Origin: Enterobacter huaxiensis
GTDB lineage: Bacteria; Pseudomonadota; Gammaproteobacteria; Enterobacterales; Enterobacteriaceae
DNA length: 64,000 bases
Assembly (NCBI RefSeq): GCF_003594935.2
Contig: NZ_CP043342.1
Location: 682,001 to 746,000, forward strand
Direction: 5' to 3'
The notes beneath the pieces are model-generated. The model had not been told where the DNA came from. It searched no databases and was given only the letters and a program-made list of their open reading frames with translations. The translations under genes and the position numbers were made by a program. This document shows positions 18,411-29,068 of this stretch, piece by piece (position 1 is the first letter of the stretch; every line of letters starts with the position of its first letter).

Positions 18411-19889
18411 TTAGTTGCGGAACGGATTGTTACCGCTGCTGGCAGGTGCGGTTGTACGTGCCGTAGCAGGCTGTGCTGCTGGGACGCTGTTTTCACCGTT
18501 ATAGTTATCAACGGCTGCGGCCTGCTGTGGGTTCTCCGGTGCAACGCTGTCTGGCGAGGTCGGAACCGGTTTGCCCAGCGTACTGTTCAGCATCTGCAGG
18601 TCCTGTTCGTTCAGCGTACCCAGGGCTTGCTTGATGTTCAGCTGGTTGATCAGGTACTGGTAGCGCGCGCTGGAGAGCTGCTGTTTCGCGTTATAGAGCG
18701 TGGTGGTCGCGTCCAGAACGTCAACGATGGTACGCGTACCCACGGAGTAGCCCGCTTCGTTCGCGTCCAGAGAACTCTGCGCAGAGACAACGGCCTGTTT
18801 ATACGCGTTGATGCTGCTGATAGACGCGTTCACGTTGTTGAAGGACGAACGGACGGTCTGCACCACGTTGCGGTGTGCGCTTTCCAGCTGCTCGCTTGCA
18901 CCAACAAAGTTGTACTGTGCCTGTTTCACCTGAGAGTTGACCATGCCACCCTGGTACAGCGGCAGGGAGAAGCTCAGGCCCACTTTATTTTGGCCCTGGT
19001 TGCTATCGTCATACTGGGCGGAATTTGTTTTAGAACCGCTGTAAGTTGTATCCGATACGCCGGTAGACGCGCTCAGGCTCAGGGTTGGCAGATGGCCATC
19101 CTGCGCCTGACGGATTTGCTCGCGGGCCAGGTCCTGGCTCAGACGTGCCTGCAGCAAGGCCAGGTTACGGTTTTCCGCTTCTTTCAGCAGAGAGTTAACC
19201 GCCTGCGGCTTGTCGGTTTTAAAGCTGTCCACGTTCAGGGAAGCCAGCTCAGGATAATAGTTGCCGGTGACCTGACGCAGCGATTCCAGCGCGTTATCAA
19301 GGTTGTTACGCGCGGTCACTTCGTTGGCCAGCACGGTATCGTACTGTGAACGGGCGTTCTGCACGTCAGTGATCGCGACCAGTCCGACGTTGAAACGCTG
19401 GGTGGTTTGATCTAACTGACGGTATACCGCCTGTTTCTGCGCTTCGGTGTAGGAGAGCGCGTCAATCGCGCTCAGCACGTTAAAGTACGCGGTGGCGGTG
19501 TTCAGGATCAGGGTTTGCTGATCGGTCTGATAGGTGACATCCTGAATGCCCGCGCTCTTTTCCTGCAGGGTCAACGCACGCCATTTGGACATATCAAACA
19601 GAGTCTGCGTTAACTGCAGTGAGGCGCTGGTGGCATTGGAGTTAACGCCGTTAGCGTCGCGAAAACCGTTGCTGTAGGTATAATCTGCACCTAAGCCCAG
19701 CTGCGGCAGCAGTGGACTACGTGCTTCATTAATCTTTTCAAACGCAGCATCACGATCGGCCGCTGATTTACGTAAATCAGGGTTGCCCAGACGTGCCTGC
19801 TGGTAGACCTGTAACAGGTTCTCTGCCTGGCTCATTGCACTGAAGCCCGTCAGGCTCAGGCCGATAAGGATGGGGAGCAATTTCTTCAT
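18411..19889 (-). CDS. tolC: Outer-membrane efflux channel TolC
   Basis: About 492 residues. Trimeric outer-membrane and periplasmic tunnel used by AcrAB-type efflux pumps and type I secretion. Signal peptide MKKLLPILIGLSLTGFSAMS ends QA before ENLLQVYQQA. Two structural repeats (about residues 30-230 and 245-440) carry the OEP helices. The aperture region includes YDDSNQGQN and the C-terminal tail is variable, Pro/Ala-rich and ends NPFRN as in E. coli. Of two in-frame ATGs, the second (19889) has AAGGA at proper distance and begins the signal peptide. First gene of tolC-ygiB-ygiC. Confidence 0.98.
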   Translation of the reverse strand: MKKLLPILIGLSLTGFSAMSQAENLLQVYQQARLGNPDLRKSAADRDAAFEKINEARSPLLPQLGLGADYTYSNGFRDANGVNSNATSASLQLTQTLFDMSKWRALTLQEKSAGIQDVTYQTDQQTLILNTATAYFNVLSAIDALSYTEAQKQAVYRQLDQTTQRFNVGLVAITDVQNARSQYDTVLANEVTARNNLDNALESLRQVTGNYYPELASLNVDSFKTDKPQAVNSLLKEAENRNLALLQARLSQDLAREQIRQAQDGHLPTLSLSASTGVSDTTYSGSKTNSAQYDDSNQGQNKVGLSFSLPLYQGGMVNSQVKQAQYNFVGASEQLESAHRNVVQTVRSSFNNVNASISSINAYKQAVVSAQSSLDANEAGYSVGTRTIVDVLDATTTLYNAKQQLSSARYQYLINQLNIKQALGTLNEQDLQMLNSTLGKPVPTSPDSVAPENPQQAAAVDNYNGENSVPAAQPATARTTAPASSGNNPFRN

Positions 19890-20092
19890 TTGCATTCCTT
19901 GTTGTGAAGCAGTATTAGCGCTGATCTAATTAAAAATAATTGCCGATTCTAACAGAATCATCCACACCAAAAGGTTGGCGTTACGTGCCATCTGGCGGTA
20001 ATTTGCACCAATCTACCATATAGCCTTACTTACGGCAGCTAAACAGCCTTGAAATTCACAATTTCATCACCATTGCTACCAGGACTCGACTC

Positions 20093-20725
20093 ATGCAGAA
20101 AACAGATACCTTGCCAGTGACATTCGCCAAAAACGATGTAGAAATTATTGCACGAGAAACGCTATATAGCGGTTTTTTTTCAATGGATCTTTACCGTTTC
20201 CGGCATCGCCTGTTTAACGGTGAAATGAGCGGTGAAGTTAAACGCGAAATTTTTGAGCGCGGGCACGCTGCAGTCTTGCTACCCTTTGACCCAGTGCGCG
20301 ATGAAGTTGTGCTGGTTGAGCAGGTTCGGATTGCCGCCTATGACACCAGCGAAACCCCGTGGCTGCTGGAGATGGTGGCCGGGATGATTGAAGAGGGTGA
20401 ATCGGTCGAAGACGTTGCTCGCCGCGAGGCGCTGGAAGAGGCGGGTCTGGTGGTAGGCCGCACGAAACCGGTACTGAGCTACCTGGCAAGCCCGGGTGGC
20501 ACAAGTGAACGCTCATCTATTATGGTGGGCGAAGTGGACGCCACGACGGCGGAAGGGATCCACGGTCTGGCAGATGAAAACGAAGATATTCGGGTTCATG
20601 TGGTGAGTCGGGAGCAGGCTTACCAGTGGGTAGAAGAGGGGAAAATCGACAACGCAGCGTCTGTCATCGCCCTGCAATGGCTACAACTGCATTATCAGAC
20701 ATTACGAAACGAGTGGACAAAATGA
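20093..20725 (+). CDS. nudF: ADP-ribose pyrophosphatase
   Basis: 210 residues. Nudix hydrolase that splits ADP-ribose to AMP and ribose 5-phosphate. The Nudix box [23 protein letters not shown] (about residues 97-119) has all consensus glutamates. Divergent from tolC and first of a tightly packed run nudF-yqiB-cpdA-yqiA-parE. yqiB starts within the nudF stop (ATGA overlap). Confidence 0.96.
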   Translation: MQKTDTLPVTFAKNDVEIIARETLYSGFFSMDLYRFRHRLFNGEMSGEVKREIFERGHAAVLLPFDPVRDEVVLVEQVRIAAYDTSETPWLLEMVAGMIEEGESVEDVARREALEEAGLVVGRTKPVLSYLASPGGTSERSSIMVGEVDATTAEGIHGLADENEDIRVHVVSREQAYQWVEEGKIDNAASVIALQWLQLHYQTLRNEWTK

Positions 20726-21144
20726 AGCGTTATACACCTGACTTCCCAGAAATGATGCGCCTGTGCGAAACCAATTTCGCACAGCTGCGCCGCCTGCTGC
20801 CGCGAAACGATGCACCCGGCGAAACGGTAAGCTATCAGGTGAGCAACGCGCAGTATCGTTTAACGATCGCAGAATCAACGCGTTACACTACGCTGGTGGA
20901 AATTGAGCAAACGGCGCCCAGCATTAGCTACTGGAGCCTGCCGTCGATGACGGTGCGTCTCTACCACGACGCGATGGTCGCTGAAGTGTGTTCAAGTCAG
21001 CAGATCTTTCGCTTCAAAGCACGGTATGATTACCCTAATAAAAAGTTGCATCAACGCGACGAAAAGCATCAAATTAACCAGTTTTTAGCTGACTGGCTAA
21101 GATATTGTTTAGCACATGGAGCAATGGCGATTCCGGTTTGTTAG
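20722..21144 (+). CDS. yqiB: DUF1249 protein YqiB
   Basis: 140 residues, matching E. coli YqiB (DUF1249). It begins [20 protein letters not shown] and ends with a short helical region ([13 protein letters not shown]). No catalytic motif is recognisable and the function is unknown; probably cytoplasmic. The ATG overlaps the nudF stop by four bases, implying translational coupling. Conserved position upstream of cpdA. Confidence 0.9.
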   Translation: MKRYTPDFPEMMRLCETNFAQLRRLLPRNDAPGETVSYQVSNAQYRLTIAESTRYTTLVEIEQTAPSISYWSLPSMTVRLYHDAMVAEVCSSQQIFRFKARYDYPNKKLHQRDEKHQINQFLADWLRYCLAHGAMAIPVC

Positions 21145-21171
21145 CGTCATAAACCTACCTAAGGACACCAT

Positions 21172-21999
21172 TTGGAAAGCCTGTTGAACCTGACTGTTGC
21201 TGGTGGGGCGCCAGTCAGGATATTGCAAATCACCGATACCCACCTGTTTGCCGAAAAGCATGAAACCCTGCTGGGCGTGAACACCTGGGAGAGCTATCAG
21301 GCGGTACTTAGCGCGATCCATGCCGAAAATCGTGCCTGCGATCTGATCGTCGCAACGGGCGATCTGGCGCAGGATCAATCCTCCGCAGCCTATCAGCATT
21401 TTGCTGAAGGTATCGCGAGCTTCAGCGTGCCGTGCGTCTGGCTACCGGGCAATCACGACTTCCAGCCTGCCATGTACAGCTCTCTCCAGGAGGCGGGTAT
21501 TTCGCCAGCCAAGTGCGTGTTTGTGGGGGACCATTGGCAAATCCTGCTGCTCGACAGCCAGGTATTTGGCGTTCCGCACGGTGAACTGAGCGAGTTTCAG
21601 CTCGACTGGCTGGAGACAAAACTGGCCGCCGAGCCGGAGCGAAACACGCTGCTGTTGCTTCATCATCACCCGCTACCGGCGGGATGTAGCTGGCTCGATC
21701 AACACAGCCTGCGCAACTCTGCGGCGCTGGACAGGGTGCTGGTGAATTTCCCTCGGGTGAAAAACCTGCTGTGTGGTCACATTCATCAGGAGCAAGATCT
21801 TGACTGGAACGGCCGTCGGATGCTCGCCACCCCGTCTACCTGCGTGCAGTTTAAGCCGCACTGCGCCAACTTTACCCTGGACACCATCGCACCAGGCTGG
21901 CGCTGGCTGGAACTGCATGCCGATGGCACGCTGACGACAGAAGTGTGCCGGTTGTCAGGTGCTAAATTCCGTCCTGATACCGCTTCAGAAGGTTATTGA
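21172..21999 (+). CDS. cpdA: 3',5'-cyclic-AMP phosphodiesterase
   Basis: 275 residues. Class III cAMP phosphodiesterase that lowers cAMP and so modulates CRP. Metallophosphoesterase motifs are in order: [28 protein letters not shown] and LCGHIHQ. The start is TTG (MESLLNL), the same unusual start as in E. coli, preceded by AAGGA. It overlaps yqiA by one base (TGATG). Confidence 0.96.
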   Translation: MESLLNLTVAGGAPVRILQITDTHLFAEKHETLLGVNTWESYQAVLSAIHAENRACDLIVATGDLAQDQSSAAYQHFAEGIASFSVPCVWLPGNHDFQPAMYSSLQEAGISPAKCVFVGDHWQILLLDSQVFGVPHGELSEFQLDWLETKLAAEPERNTLLLLHHHPLPAGCSWLDQHSLRNSAALDRVLVNFPRVKNLLCGHIHQEQDLDWNGRRMLATPSTCVQFKPHCANFTLDTIAPGWRWLELHADGTLTTEVCRLSGAKFRPDTASEGY

Positions 22000-22580
22000 T
22001 GTCTACGCTCCTCTATCTTCACGGGTTCAACAGCTCGCCGCGCTCCGCGAAAGCGACGCAGTTTCGCCACTGGCTGAGCGAGCGTCATCCGGACGTTGAG
22101 ATGATCGTCCCACAGCTACCGCCTTACCCGGCGGATGCCGCGGAGATGCTGGAATCCATTGTCCTTGAACACGGCGGCGAATCCTTCGGTGTGGTCGGCT
22201 CCTCGCTGGGCGGGTACTACGCCACCTGGCTGTCACAATGCTTTATGCTGCCCGCCGTTGTGGTTAACCCGGCGGTACGTCCGTTTGAGCTGTTAAGGGA
22301 CTTTCTCGGGCAAAACGAGAACCCCTACACCGGACAGCAATATGTGCTAGAGTCACGCCATATTTACGATCTCAAAGTTATGCAGGTAGACCCGCTTGAA
22401 GCGCCCGATCTTATCTGGCTGCTGCAGCAAACGGGTGATGAAGTGCTGGATTACCGCCAGGCAGTGGCGTATTACGCATCCTGCCGCCAGACTGTAGAAG
22501 AGGGCGGAAACCATGCTTTCACGGGCTTTGAGGATCATTTCACCCAGATTGTCGATTTTCTTGGACTGCACAGCCACTGA
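21999..22580 (+). CDS. yqiA: Esterase YqiA
   Basis: 193 residues, alpha/beta-hydrolase esterase as in E. coli YqiA. It shows [14 protein letters not shown] at the oxyanion region, the nucleophile elbow GSSLGGYYA (Ser near residue 69) and a late GGNHAF containing the catalytic histidine. The natural substrate is unknown; E. coli YqiA hydrolyses short acyl and palmitoyl-CoA model esters. The ATG shares its A with the cpdA TGA stop. Confidence 0.93.
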   Translation: MSTLLYLHGFNSSPRSAKATQFRHWLSERHPDVEMIVPQLPPYPADAAEMLESIVLEHGGESFGVVGSSLGGYYATWLSQCFMLPAVVVNPAVRPFELLRDFLGQNENPYTGQQYVLESRHIYDLKVMQVDPLEAPDLIWLLQQTGDEVLDYRQAVAYYASCRQTVEEGGNHAFTGFEDHFTQIVDFLGLHSH

Positions 22581-22605
22581 CAATCAATGCGAATTGCTAG
22601 TTTAA

Positions 22606-24501
<1,896 letters not shown>

Positions 24502-24509
24502 TGCGCTGA

Positions 24510-24536
24510 CCCTCAGCCTCTGGAGAGGCTGAGGGA
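24510..24536. terminator. Terminator-like hairpin between parE and the orphan usher
   Basis: CCCTCAGCCTCT/GG/AGAGGCTGAGGG, a 12-base perfect stem between two convergent genes, without a long T-run. It probably serves both strands. It also marks the left border of the accessory region. Confidence 0.7.
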
Positions 24537-24560
24537 TTGGAGCACCAAACCACGATCGCA

Positions 24561-26684
24561 TTACCGAACCTCTGTTTTTTCCGGTTTCAAAAATCGTAAA
24601 TTCACAATAGCGCCGTCGGTGGGGACGGTTTCCAGCTCATTCACATCCATCGCTATTCCTTCGGGCAGGCTGAAGCTGTCAACCGTAATGCGGTTTACCC
24701 GCCACGGCGTAAGGTAACTGACCATGAGATCGCCTTTTGCGTTAGTGGTTGAGCCGAATTGATTATAAAACCCAATCCCTGCCGAACCGGGCACCTGAAC
24801 CAGTGCCGCAGTACTCCCGAGCGTTTGCCCAAAGGCAACCCCCTCCTGGTATAACAGCACGCTGCCGCTGACGTCGCCATGATAGTCGCGCTGCGTGCCG
24901 CTGCGGGTCATGCTGACGTTCATTTCGCCGCTGTTGTACTGATAGCCAACACTGCTTTTCAGCGCATCGTTCCCGTGTTCGCTATGCTCCGCCGTCACGT
25001 CATAGCGCAGGCTGTAATCATCCAGCGCCGAGCCGCTGACGTTGATTCCATGCGTGTTCTTATCCCGGCTGGCGAGATCGGAAACCAACGCAACGTTGGT
25101 AAAGTGGCTGCCAACGCTAAACGGTATGCTGATGTTAATACCCAGCGTCGATTCCGGCGCGTAGTCGGCGTAACGATCGTAGCTTCCGTACAGCGATAGA
25201 TCGACTTCCTGCCAGCTGGCGTCAAGACTCAGCGTGAGGCTATTGCTGCCGGCCTCGCGGCTGCGGGATTTCAGCCAGCGCCAGGAAAGGCTGAGGCTCG
25301 AGTTTTCGTCAAAGTTTTGCGTCAGCTCGACCAGGCCTTCACGCGTTCGCTGGGTGGTGTCATCATCCCAGCCCCAGGCCAGCATCGAGGCGCGGTTTAA
25401 CCGCTCCTCGAGCGAACGATACTGGCTGCCGCGTGGATACCATTGAAGCTGGGCATTAAGGCTGGTTTCCGTTTGAATAAAGGTTTTTGCATAGCGCAGA
25501 CGTCCAGCGCTGCCGCTGAACATTTTTCCCTGCTGACGGTAACGGGCGCTGCGCACGTCGGCAGACAGAGCGCCCCATTTCCCCATATTGCCGCCCACGC
25601 CAGCAACATGACTCGCGTAATTCTCACCCTGCTGTACGCCGCCAAAGACAGTGGTATGCGGTGCAACGCCCCAGGAGAGCGTGCTCTGCCAGAAACGGTC
25701 TTTATCCAGATCCACGCTGTGATAGGGTTTATAGCGTCCGGCAACCAGCTCGTAGCTGAACATTTTATGCTGCACCAGATTCGGCATAATCGAGTACGGA
25801 ATCGAACGCGTGCGCTCGCTGCCGTCGCTTTCCTGGATCGTCAGCTCAAGATTGCCCTGCGAATCGGGCGGGTAGAAATCACGGATCACAAACGGCCCCG
25901 GCGGGACGTGGATGCGGTAGACCCGCTCGCCGTTCTGACGGAGGGTGATTTCCGCTTCGCTGCGCGCATAGCCGTTAATCAGCGGTGAATAGGGCCGCCA
26001 GCTGTCCGGGAACATCGCCTCATCGCTGGCGAGCGAAATACCACGGTAGGACATGCTGTCGAACAGGTTCGATGAGGTATAGCCATCGCCAATGTTAAGG
26101 CGCGATCGCATAGACGTAATGCTGCGCCATACGGAGGCGGAGTTACTGTAGGAGCCGTACTGCCTGTCGGCTTCTCGCCAGAATGTATTCTGGTAGCGCA
26201 CGCGCCAGGGGCCGACGTTCAGGCCGTTCTCAAGCACCAGCGTTGCGTCAGTGCCCGGCGTATCCCAACGGTAGCGCGCACGTTGATTATTGACGTCCAG
26301 ACGGTAGTTCACGAACAGAGCGTTCATCCCATCATCCCAACGGCTGGTGCTGATTCCGTTTTGCTGAGGGTTGAAGGCCTCTTCTGGAAATAATAGCGTG
26401 AGCAGGTTGGCATCCGGGCGATACCAGAACTGAAGATCGAAGCGGGTGGCAGAGTCGGAGGTTAAACACGCGCTGGCGTCCCAGTGAAGCTTATCAAGAA
26501 CGAAGGTTTTTACGCCCCACTCTTCAAGAAGAGGACGCGTCAGGCAGGGTCTATCGGCATGAATATCAAGAAATATTGAGCCTTTATAGGCGTTGTTCAG
26601 AATAACCCATGTTTTTTCTTGAGCAGACGCAGCACTTGCCGTAAGTAACAGCGCCATGACTCGGATAACAGGGTGGATCCACAT
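24561..26684 (-). CDS. Orphan fimbrial usher, C-terminally short
   Basis: 707 residues with signal peptide (MWIHPVIRVMALLLTASAAS, then AQEKTW). The N-terminal domain is divergent; the barrel and plug are recognisable, with IHVPPGPFVIRDFYPPDSQG near residue 260 and RGISLASDEAMFPDSWRPYS before it. It ends at ETVPTDGAIVNLRFLKPEK, the place where ordinary ushers continue for about 120 further residues with the C-terminal plug-interacting domains. Those domains are absent and the gene stops just before the parE hairpin. No chaperone or pilin gene is adjacent. It may be a relic, a truncated but expressed pore, or a partner of subunits encoded elsewhere. It lies 55 bases downstream of the DUF1090 gene on the same strand; the ribosome site is weak. 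Confidence 0.8.
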   Translation of the reverse strand: MWIHPVIRVMALLLTASAASAQEKTWVILNNAYKGSIFLDIHADRPCLTRPLLEEWGVKTFVLDKLHWDASACLTSDSATRFDLQFWYRPDANLLTLLFPEEAFNPQQNGISTSRWDDGMNALFVNYRLDVNNQRARYRWDTPGTDATLVLENGLNVGPWRVRYQNTFWREADRQYGSYSNSASVWRSITSMRSRLNIGDGYTSSNLFDSMSYRGISLASDEAMFPDSWRPYSPLINGYARSEAEITLRQNGERVYRIHVPPGPFVIRDFYPPDSQGNLELTIQESDGSERTRSIPYSIMPNLVQHKMFSYELVAGRYKPYHSVDLDKDRFWQSTLSWGVAPHTTVFGGVQQGENYASHVAGVGGNMGKWGALSADVRSARYRQQGKMFSGSAGRLRYAKTFIQTETSLNAQLQWYPRGSQYRSLEERLNRASMLAWGWDDDTTQRTREGLVELTQNFDENSSLSLSWRWLKSRSREAGSNSLTLSLDASWQEVDLSLYGSYDRYADYAPESTLGINISIPFSVGSHFTNVALVSDLASRDKNTHGINVSGSALDDYSLRYDVTAEHSEHGNDALKSSVGYQYNSGEMNVSMTRSGTQRDYHGDVSGSVLLYQEGVAFGQTLGSTAALVQVPGSAGIGFYNQFGSTTNAKGDLMVSYLTPWRVNRITVDSFSLPEGIAMDVNELETVPTDGAIVNLRFLKPEKTEVR

Positions 26685-26739
26685 CTTTGCGTCAACATCG
26701 TGGGCAGCTTTGGCTACCCACGATTAGGCCCGCTATCGC

Positions 26740-27174
26740 TTACTTCTTCAGAGCCGCCAGCTCGGCGCGAGCCTGGCTCAGTTCCTGCTGGATTTCACGC
26801 AGATCCGCCTGTTTTTCTGCCAGTTTTTTCTGATACTTGGCGATCTTCTTAGCATCACCCTTTGCTTTAGCTTCTGCCAGATCGGCCTGAACTTCAGCAA
26901 CGTCGCCACGTTTTTCAGCCAGTTTCTTCTCCAGCTTGCTCACGTCTTTCTGAGCATCAGCCAGCACGCTTGCGTTGGTACAGTGTGCTTTGACTTCTGC
27001 CAGAGCTTTTTTCAGGCCGTCCACTTTGTAAGTATTGCCATACTGCTGGGCAATCTTAATCTCTTTTTCCAGCGCGGCGCTTTTGGCTGCACAGGTCTCA
27101 GCGGCGTGTGCAGAAGCTGAAGCAAACATCCCTACGGCAGCAACGACGGTTAATACGGACACTAATTTCTTCAT
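26740..27174 (-). CDS. DUF1090 periplasmic coiled-coil protein (YqjC-like)
   Basis: 144 residues. Signal peptide MKKLVSVLTVVAAVGMFASA ... AHA, then two cysteines (ETCAAKS and AHCTNAS) that may pair, as in E. coli YqjC, and a long lysine/glutamate/alanine-rich coiled coil to the end. The coiled coil holds a near duplication, KLEKKLAEKRGDVAEVQADL and YQKKLAEKQADLREIQQEL. E. coli YqjC (122 residues) has the same design; function unknown. The ATG has AAGGAG seven bases upstream; an upstream in-frame start would remove the signal peptide from the N-terminus. Confidence 0.8.
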   Translation of the reverse strand: MKKLVSVLTVVAAVGMFASASAHAAETCAAKSAALEKEIKIAQQYGNTYKVDGLKKALAEVKAHCTNASVLADAQKDVSKLEKKLAEKRGDVAEVQADLAEAKAKGDAKKIAKYQKKLAEKQADLREIQQELSQARAELAALKK

Positions 27175-27424
27175 AGTCTTTCTCCTTTGTTGATGTATTG
27201 CCTGAGCTGATGCTCCGACAATCTCCTGTGAACAAAAGAGTACTGCAGCGCGGGTAGCCAAAACGATGCAGACGCGTCCTCATCGAATGTAGGACGCGGA
27301 TTAAGATACCCTCTTGATTTGCAACCTTCTATTGAAGTCTAAAAGGATTCAATTTAGAGGGTAGGGGGTGTGAAGGTCAGCTTTGAGCGAAGAGCTGAGC
27401 GGGTATTGATGATTGTGCCAGGTT
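27175..27424. other. Non-coding AT-rich stretch upstream of the DUF1090 gene
   Basis: About 250 bases with no credible gene. It contains the likely promoter of the DUF1090 gene, a short imperfect inverted repeat GTCCTCATCGAATGTAGGAC (27274-27293), and the tail region of the GNAT remnant. Nothing else is identifiable. Confidence 0.4.
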
Positions 27425-27575
27425 TTATCGCGTGTCAGCGTCTGAGTCCGTAATCGATTTACTCATATTGACACCCGTAATCCCGAATCCGCAGGTTTCA
27501 TAAACATGCCGGGCACGAGTATTATCACCTGCGACACGCAATCTGATCTCTTTGAAACCTTTTTCCTGCAATTAC
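27425..27575 (-). pseudogene. GNAT acetyltransferase, 3' fragment
   Basis: On the minus strand one frame reads QEKGFKEIRLRVAGDNTRAR then HVYETCGFGITGVNMSKSI before TAA at 27425. This is the typical C-terminal block of a GNAT N-acetyltransferase (beta6-alpha4 with N-x-x-A-x-x-x-Y-E-x-x-G-F). An in-frame stop lies just upstream and no acetyl-CoA binding loop is present, so only about the last 45 codons survive. Confidence 0.7.
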
Positions 27576-27577
27576 TG

Positions 27578-27692
27578 AGCGTTTATCCATTCGTAGAACT
27601 TTGAGATTTGCCTCCCCTATGTGGCCTAATACTTGAGAGTGCCAAGCCTGCGGTAACGCCTTCGTTTCGGTCCTAAGGTCATAAAGCGACAT
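27578..27692 (-). pseudogene. Cupin-domain protein, 5' fragment
   Basis: The ATG at 27692, with AAGGA nine bases upstream, starts MSLYDLRTETKALPQAWHSQ followed by VLGHIGEANLKVLRMD. This resembles the N-terminus of small single-domain cupins (xxLPxAWxSxVxGxxxxANxKVLRMD). After about 38 codons it runs into the GNAT fragment in a wrong frame. The metal-binding histidine motifs are missing. It looks like the left side of a deletion junction. Family assignment is from memory of that motif. Confidence 0.5.
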
Positions 27693-27752
27693 AAAATCAT
27701 TTCCTTTAATATTGTTTAGTCCGTTTATGAAATATAAATTCTCTTTCGCCAT

Positions 27753-28068
27753 TTAATAAATATGGAAAAACACTTCAAAAAACTATCTATTTCATCTATA
27801 TGCGATTAATTCTGACGTGGCAGAGGTGGCATTATGTTCTGCCAGAGTCATAGTTATCGCAGAGTCGATGGAGGTAATTGCGTCCGCTTATGGCTGTGAG
27901 TTCAATCGATGAATGCGTCAGTTTGAGTTTTCATATCGTGACATCGATGCTAATGAATAAGGGACGTCTGTCAGAACTCCTGCATGGTTCTTACGGCGCT
28001 TACTGCTGATTGATATTGGTTTTGTCATGAGCCACCTCTGGTTGAGCGTTTATTATCGGGAGGATCAC
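27753..28068. other. Intergenic DNA without recognisable gene
   Basis: About 315 bases, AT-rich at the left (AATAAATATGGAAAAACAC). All frames are broken by stops. It presumably carries divergent leaders of the cupin fragment and the hydrolase fragment. Nothing else is identifiable. Confidence 0.35.
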
Positions 28069-28389
28069 ATGAATATAGATCTGAATTTTGAAAGTCTGAA
28101 TACACAAGCTCTACAGTACAATGCACGTGCTTCTGTGGAGAATTTTGATGCCTGTATGACCGAATATGCTGCACTCGCACAACAGGCTAAGCAACAAACC
28201 CCGGGTATTTATGATTTACGCTACGGGATGGCAAATGCGGAACGAATAGATGTGTTTCAGGCAAGTGTTCAACCGGTTCCATTGATGATTTTTATTCACG
28301 GTGGATACTGGCATTCCCTGCGTAAAGAAGAGGCCTGCTCAATGGCTCTACTATCATGGAGACCAATTACCGCAATCACGTGTCAGTAA
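28069..28389 (+). pseudogene. Alpha/beta hydrolase, N-terminal fragment
   Basis: Starts at ATG 28069 behind a good GGGAGGA site: MNIDLNFESLNTQALQYNAR, then PGIYDLRYG and LMIFIHGGYWHSLRKEEACS. HGGYW is the oxyanion-hole signature of the arylformamidase/esterase group of alpha/beta hydrolases, where the protein normally has 260-300 residues with a GxSxG nucleophile further on. Here the frame ends after 106 residues with an unrelated tail, so the nucleophile, acid and histidine are missing. It is not expected to be active. Confidence 0.7.
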
Positions 28390-28476
28390 ATAATGTTTAT
28401 TGAATTCGGGTTTAGCTTAACCTGATTAATCTGGTTGCAGAATGAGTGTTCGGTTTCTTACAAAAGGATATAGTAA

Positions 28477-28872
28477 ATGGAAAAGCTGTCTAAGATTCTT
28501 CTATCATCGCTTGTTATGTTCTCATTTTCATCAGTAGCGGCTGAAGATTTACACAGTAAATTGATTATCCAGGCTATTCCATCCTCTGAGGGGACGGTTG
28601 TGATTGAAGGTCAGCCTAAGTATGAAAAAACGTTCAAGGTCGTTGTATACAGCAAAGTTAAACAGCCGATTGAATTAACAGGTTTTGTAGGCTGCTACAA
28701 AGCCTTTGATGATAAAGGCAAGGAGTTTGATGAGCGTACGGTTCAGGCAGATCTGCTTGGAACTCTGAAAGAAGGAGCTAAAGAAGGTGAAGTCTCTTTC
28801 ATCAGCGACGATGAATCTGTCTACAATGCCAAATTTGTTAAATGGTCTTCGCATTGTCCACATCGTGCCTGA
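28477..28872 (+). CDS. Small secreted protein, DUF4354-like
   Basis: 131 residues. A signal peptide (MEKLSKILLSSLVMFSFSSV, cut after VAA) is followed by a small beta-rich domain with YEKTFKVVVYSKVKQPIELT, a cysteine in GFVGCYKAFDDKGKEF, and a second cysteine close to the end (SSHCPHRA). It resembles DUF4354 proteins of enterobacteria as I recall them; the function is unknown. The likely start has AAAGGA upstream. The extreme C-terminus abuts a transposase remnant, so the last few residues may not be original. Lower GC than the backbone suggests acquisition. Confidence 0.55.
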   Translation: MEKLSKILLSSLVMFSFSSVAAEDLHSKLIIQAIPSSEGTVVIEGQPKYEKTFKVVVYSKVKQPIELTGFVGCYKAFDDKGKEFDERTVQADLLGTLKEGAKEGEVSFISDDESVYNAKFVKWSSHCPHRA

Positions 28873-28990
28873 TCAGAGTGACCAGTACCGGGTTTTGTGG
28901 ATTAAACCGCCACAATGCCATTAGAAGTGTATTCAGCACGATCTCTTTTGTCATCAGGGACTGCATTGACCAGCCGACAACTTCCCGTGA
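28873..28990 (-). mobile_element. IS3-family transposase (OrfB) remnant
   Basis: Minus-strand translation gives SREVVGWSMQSLMTKEIVLN followed by TLLMALWRFNPQNPVLV. This is the DDE-domain stretch of IS3-group OrfB, normally continuing HSDQGSQY. Here one base is missing right after VLV (GTCACTCTGATCAGG for GTCCACTCTGATCAGG), destroying the frame. No complete transposase or terminal repeats were seen. Only about 120 bases are clearly IS-derived; 28991-29068 holds nothing else recognisable. Confidence 0.75.
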
Positions 28991-29068
28991 GGACGGGTCA
29001 GCTTGTTAGCCACAGGGTGTCGCTGTCCTGCTTTGCCCTGAACATAGTCGTTAGCCTACAGAATCAAC

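Noticed and set aside
19890..20092. Possible MarA/SoxS/Rob box upstream of tolC (TTTGCACCAATCTACCAT)
   Set aside because: The GCAC core is present, but too many consensus positions in the second half mismatch to claim a site by eye.
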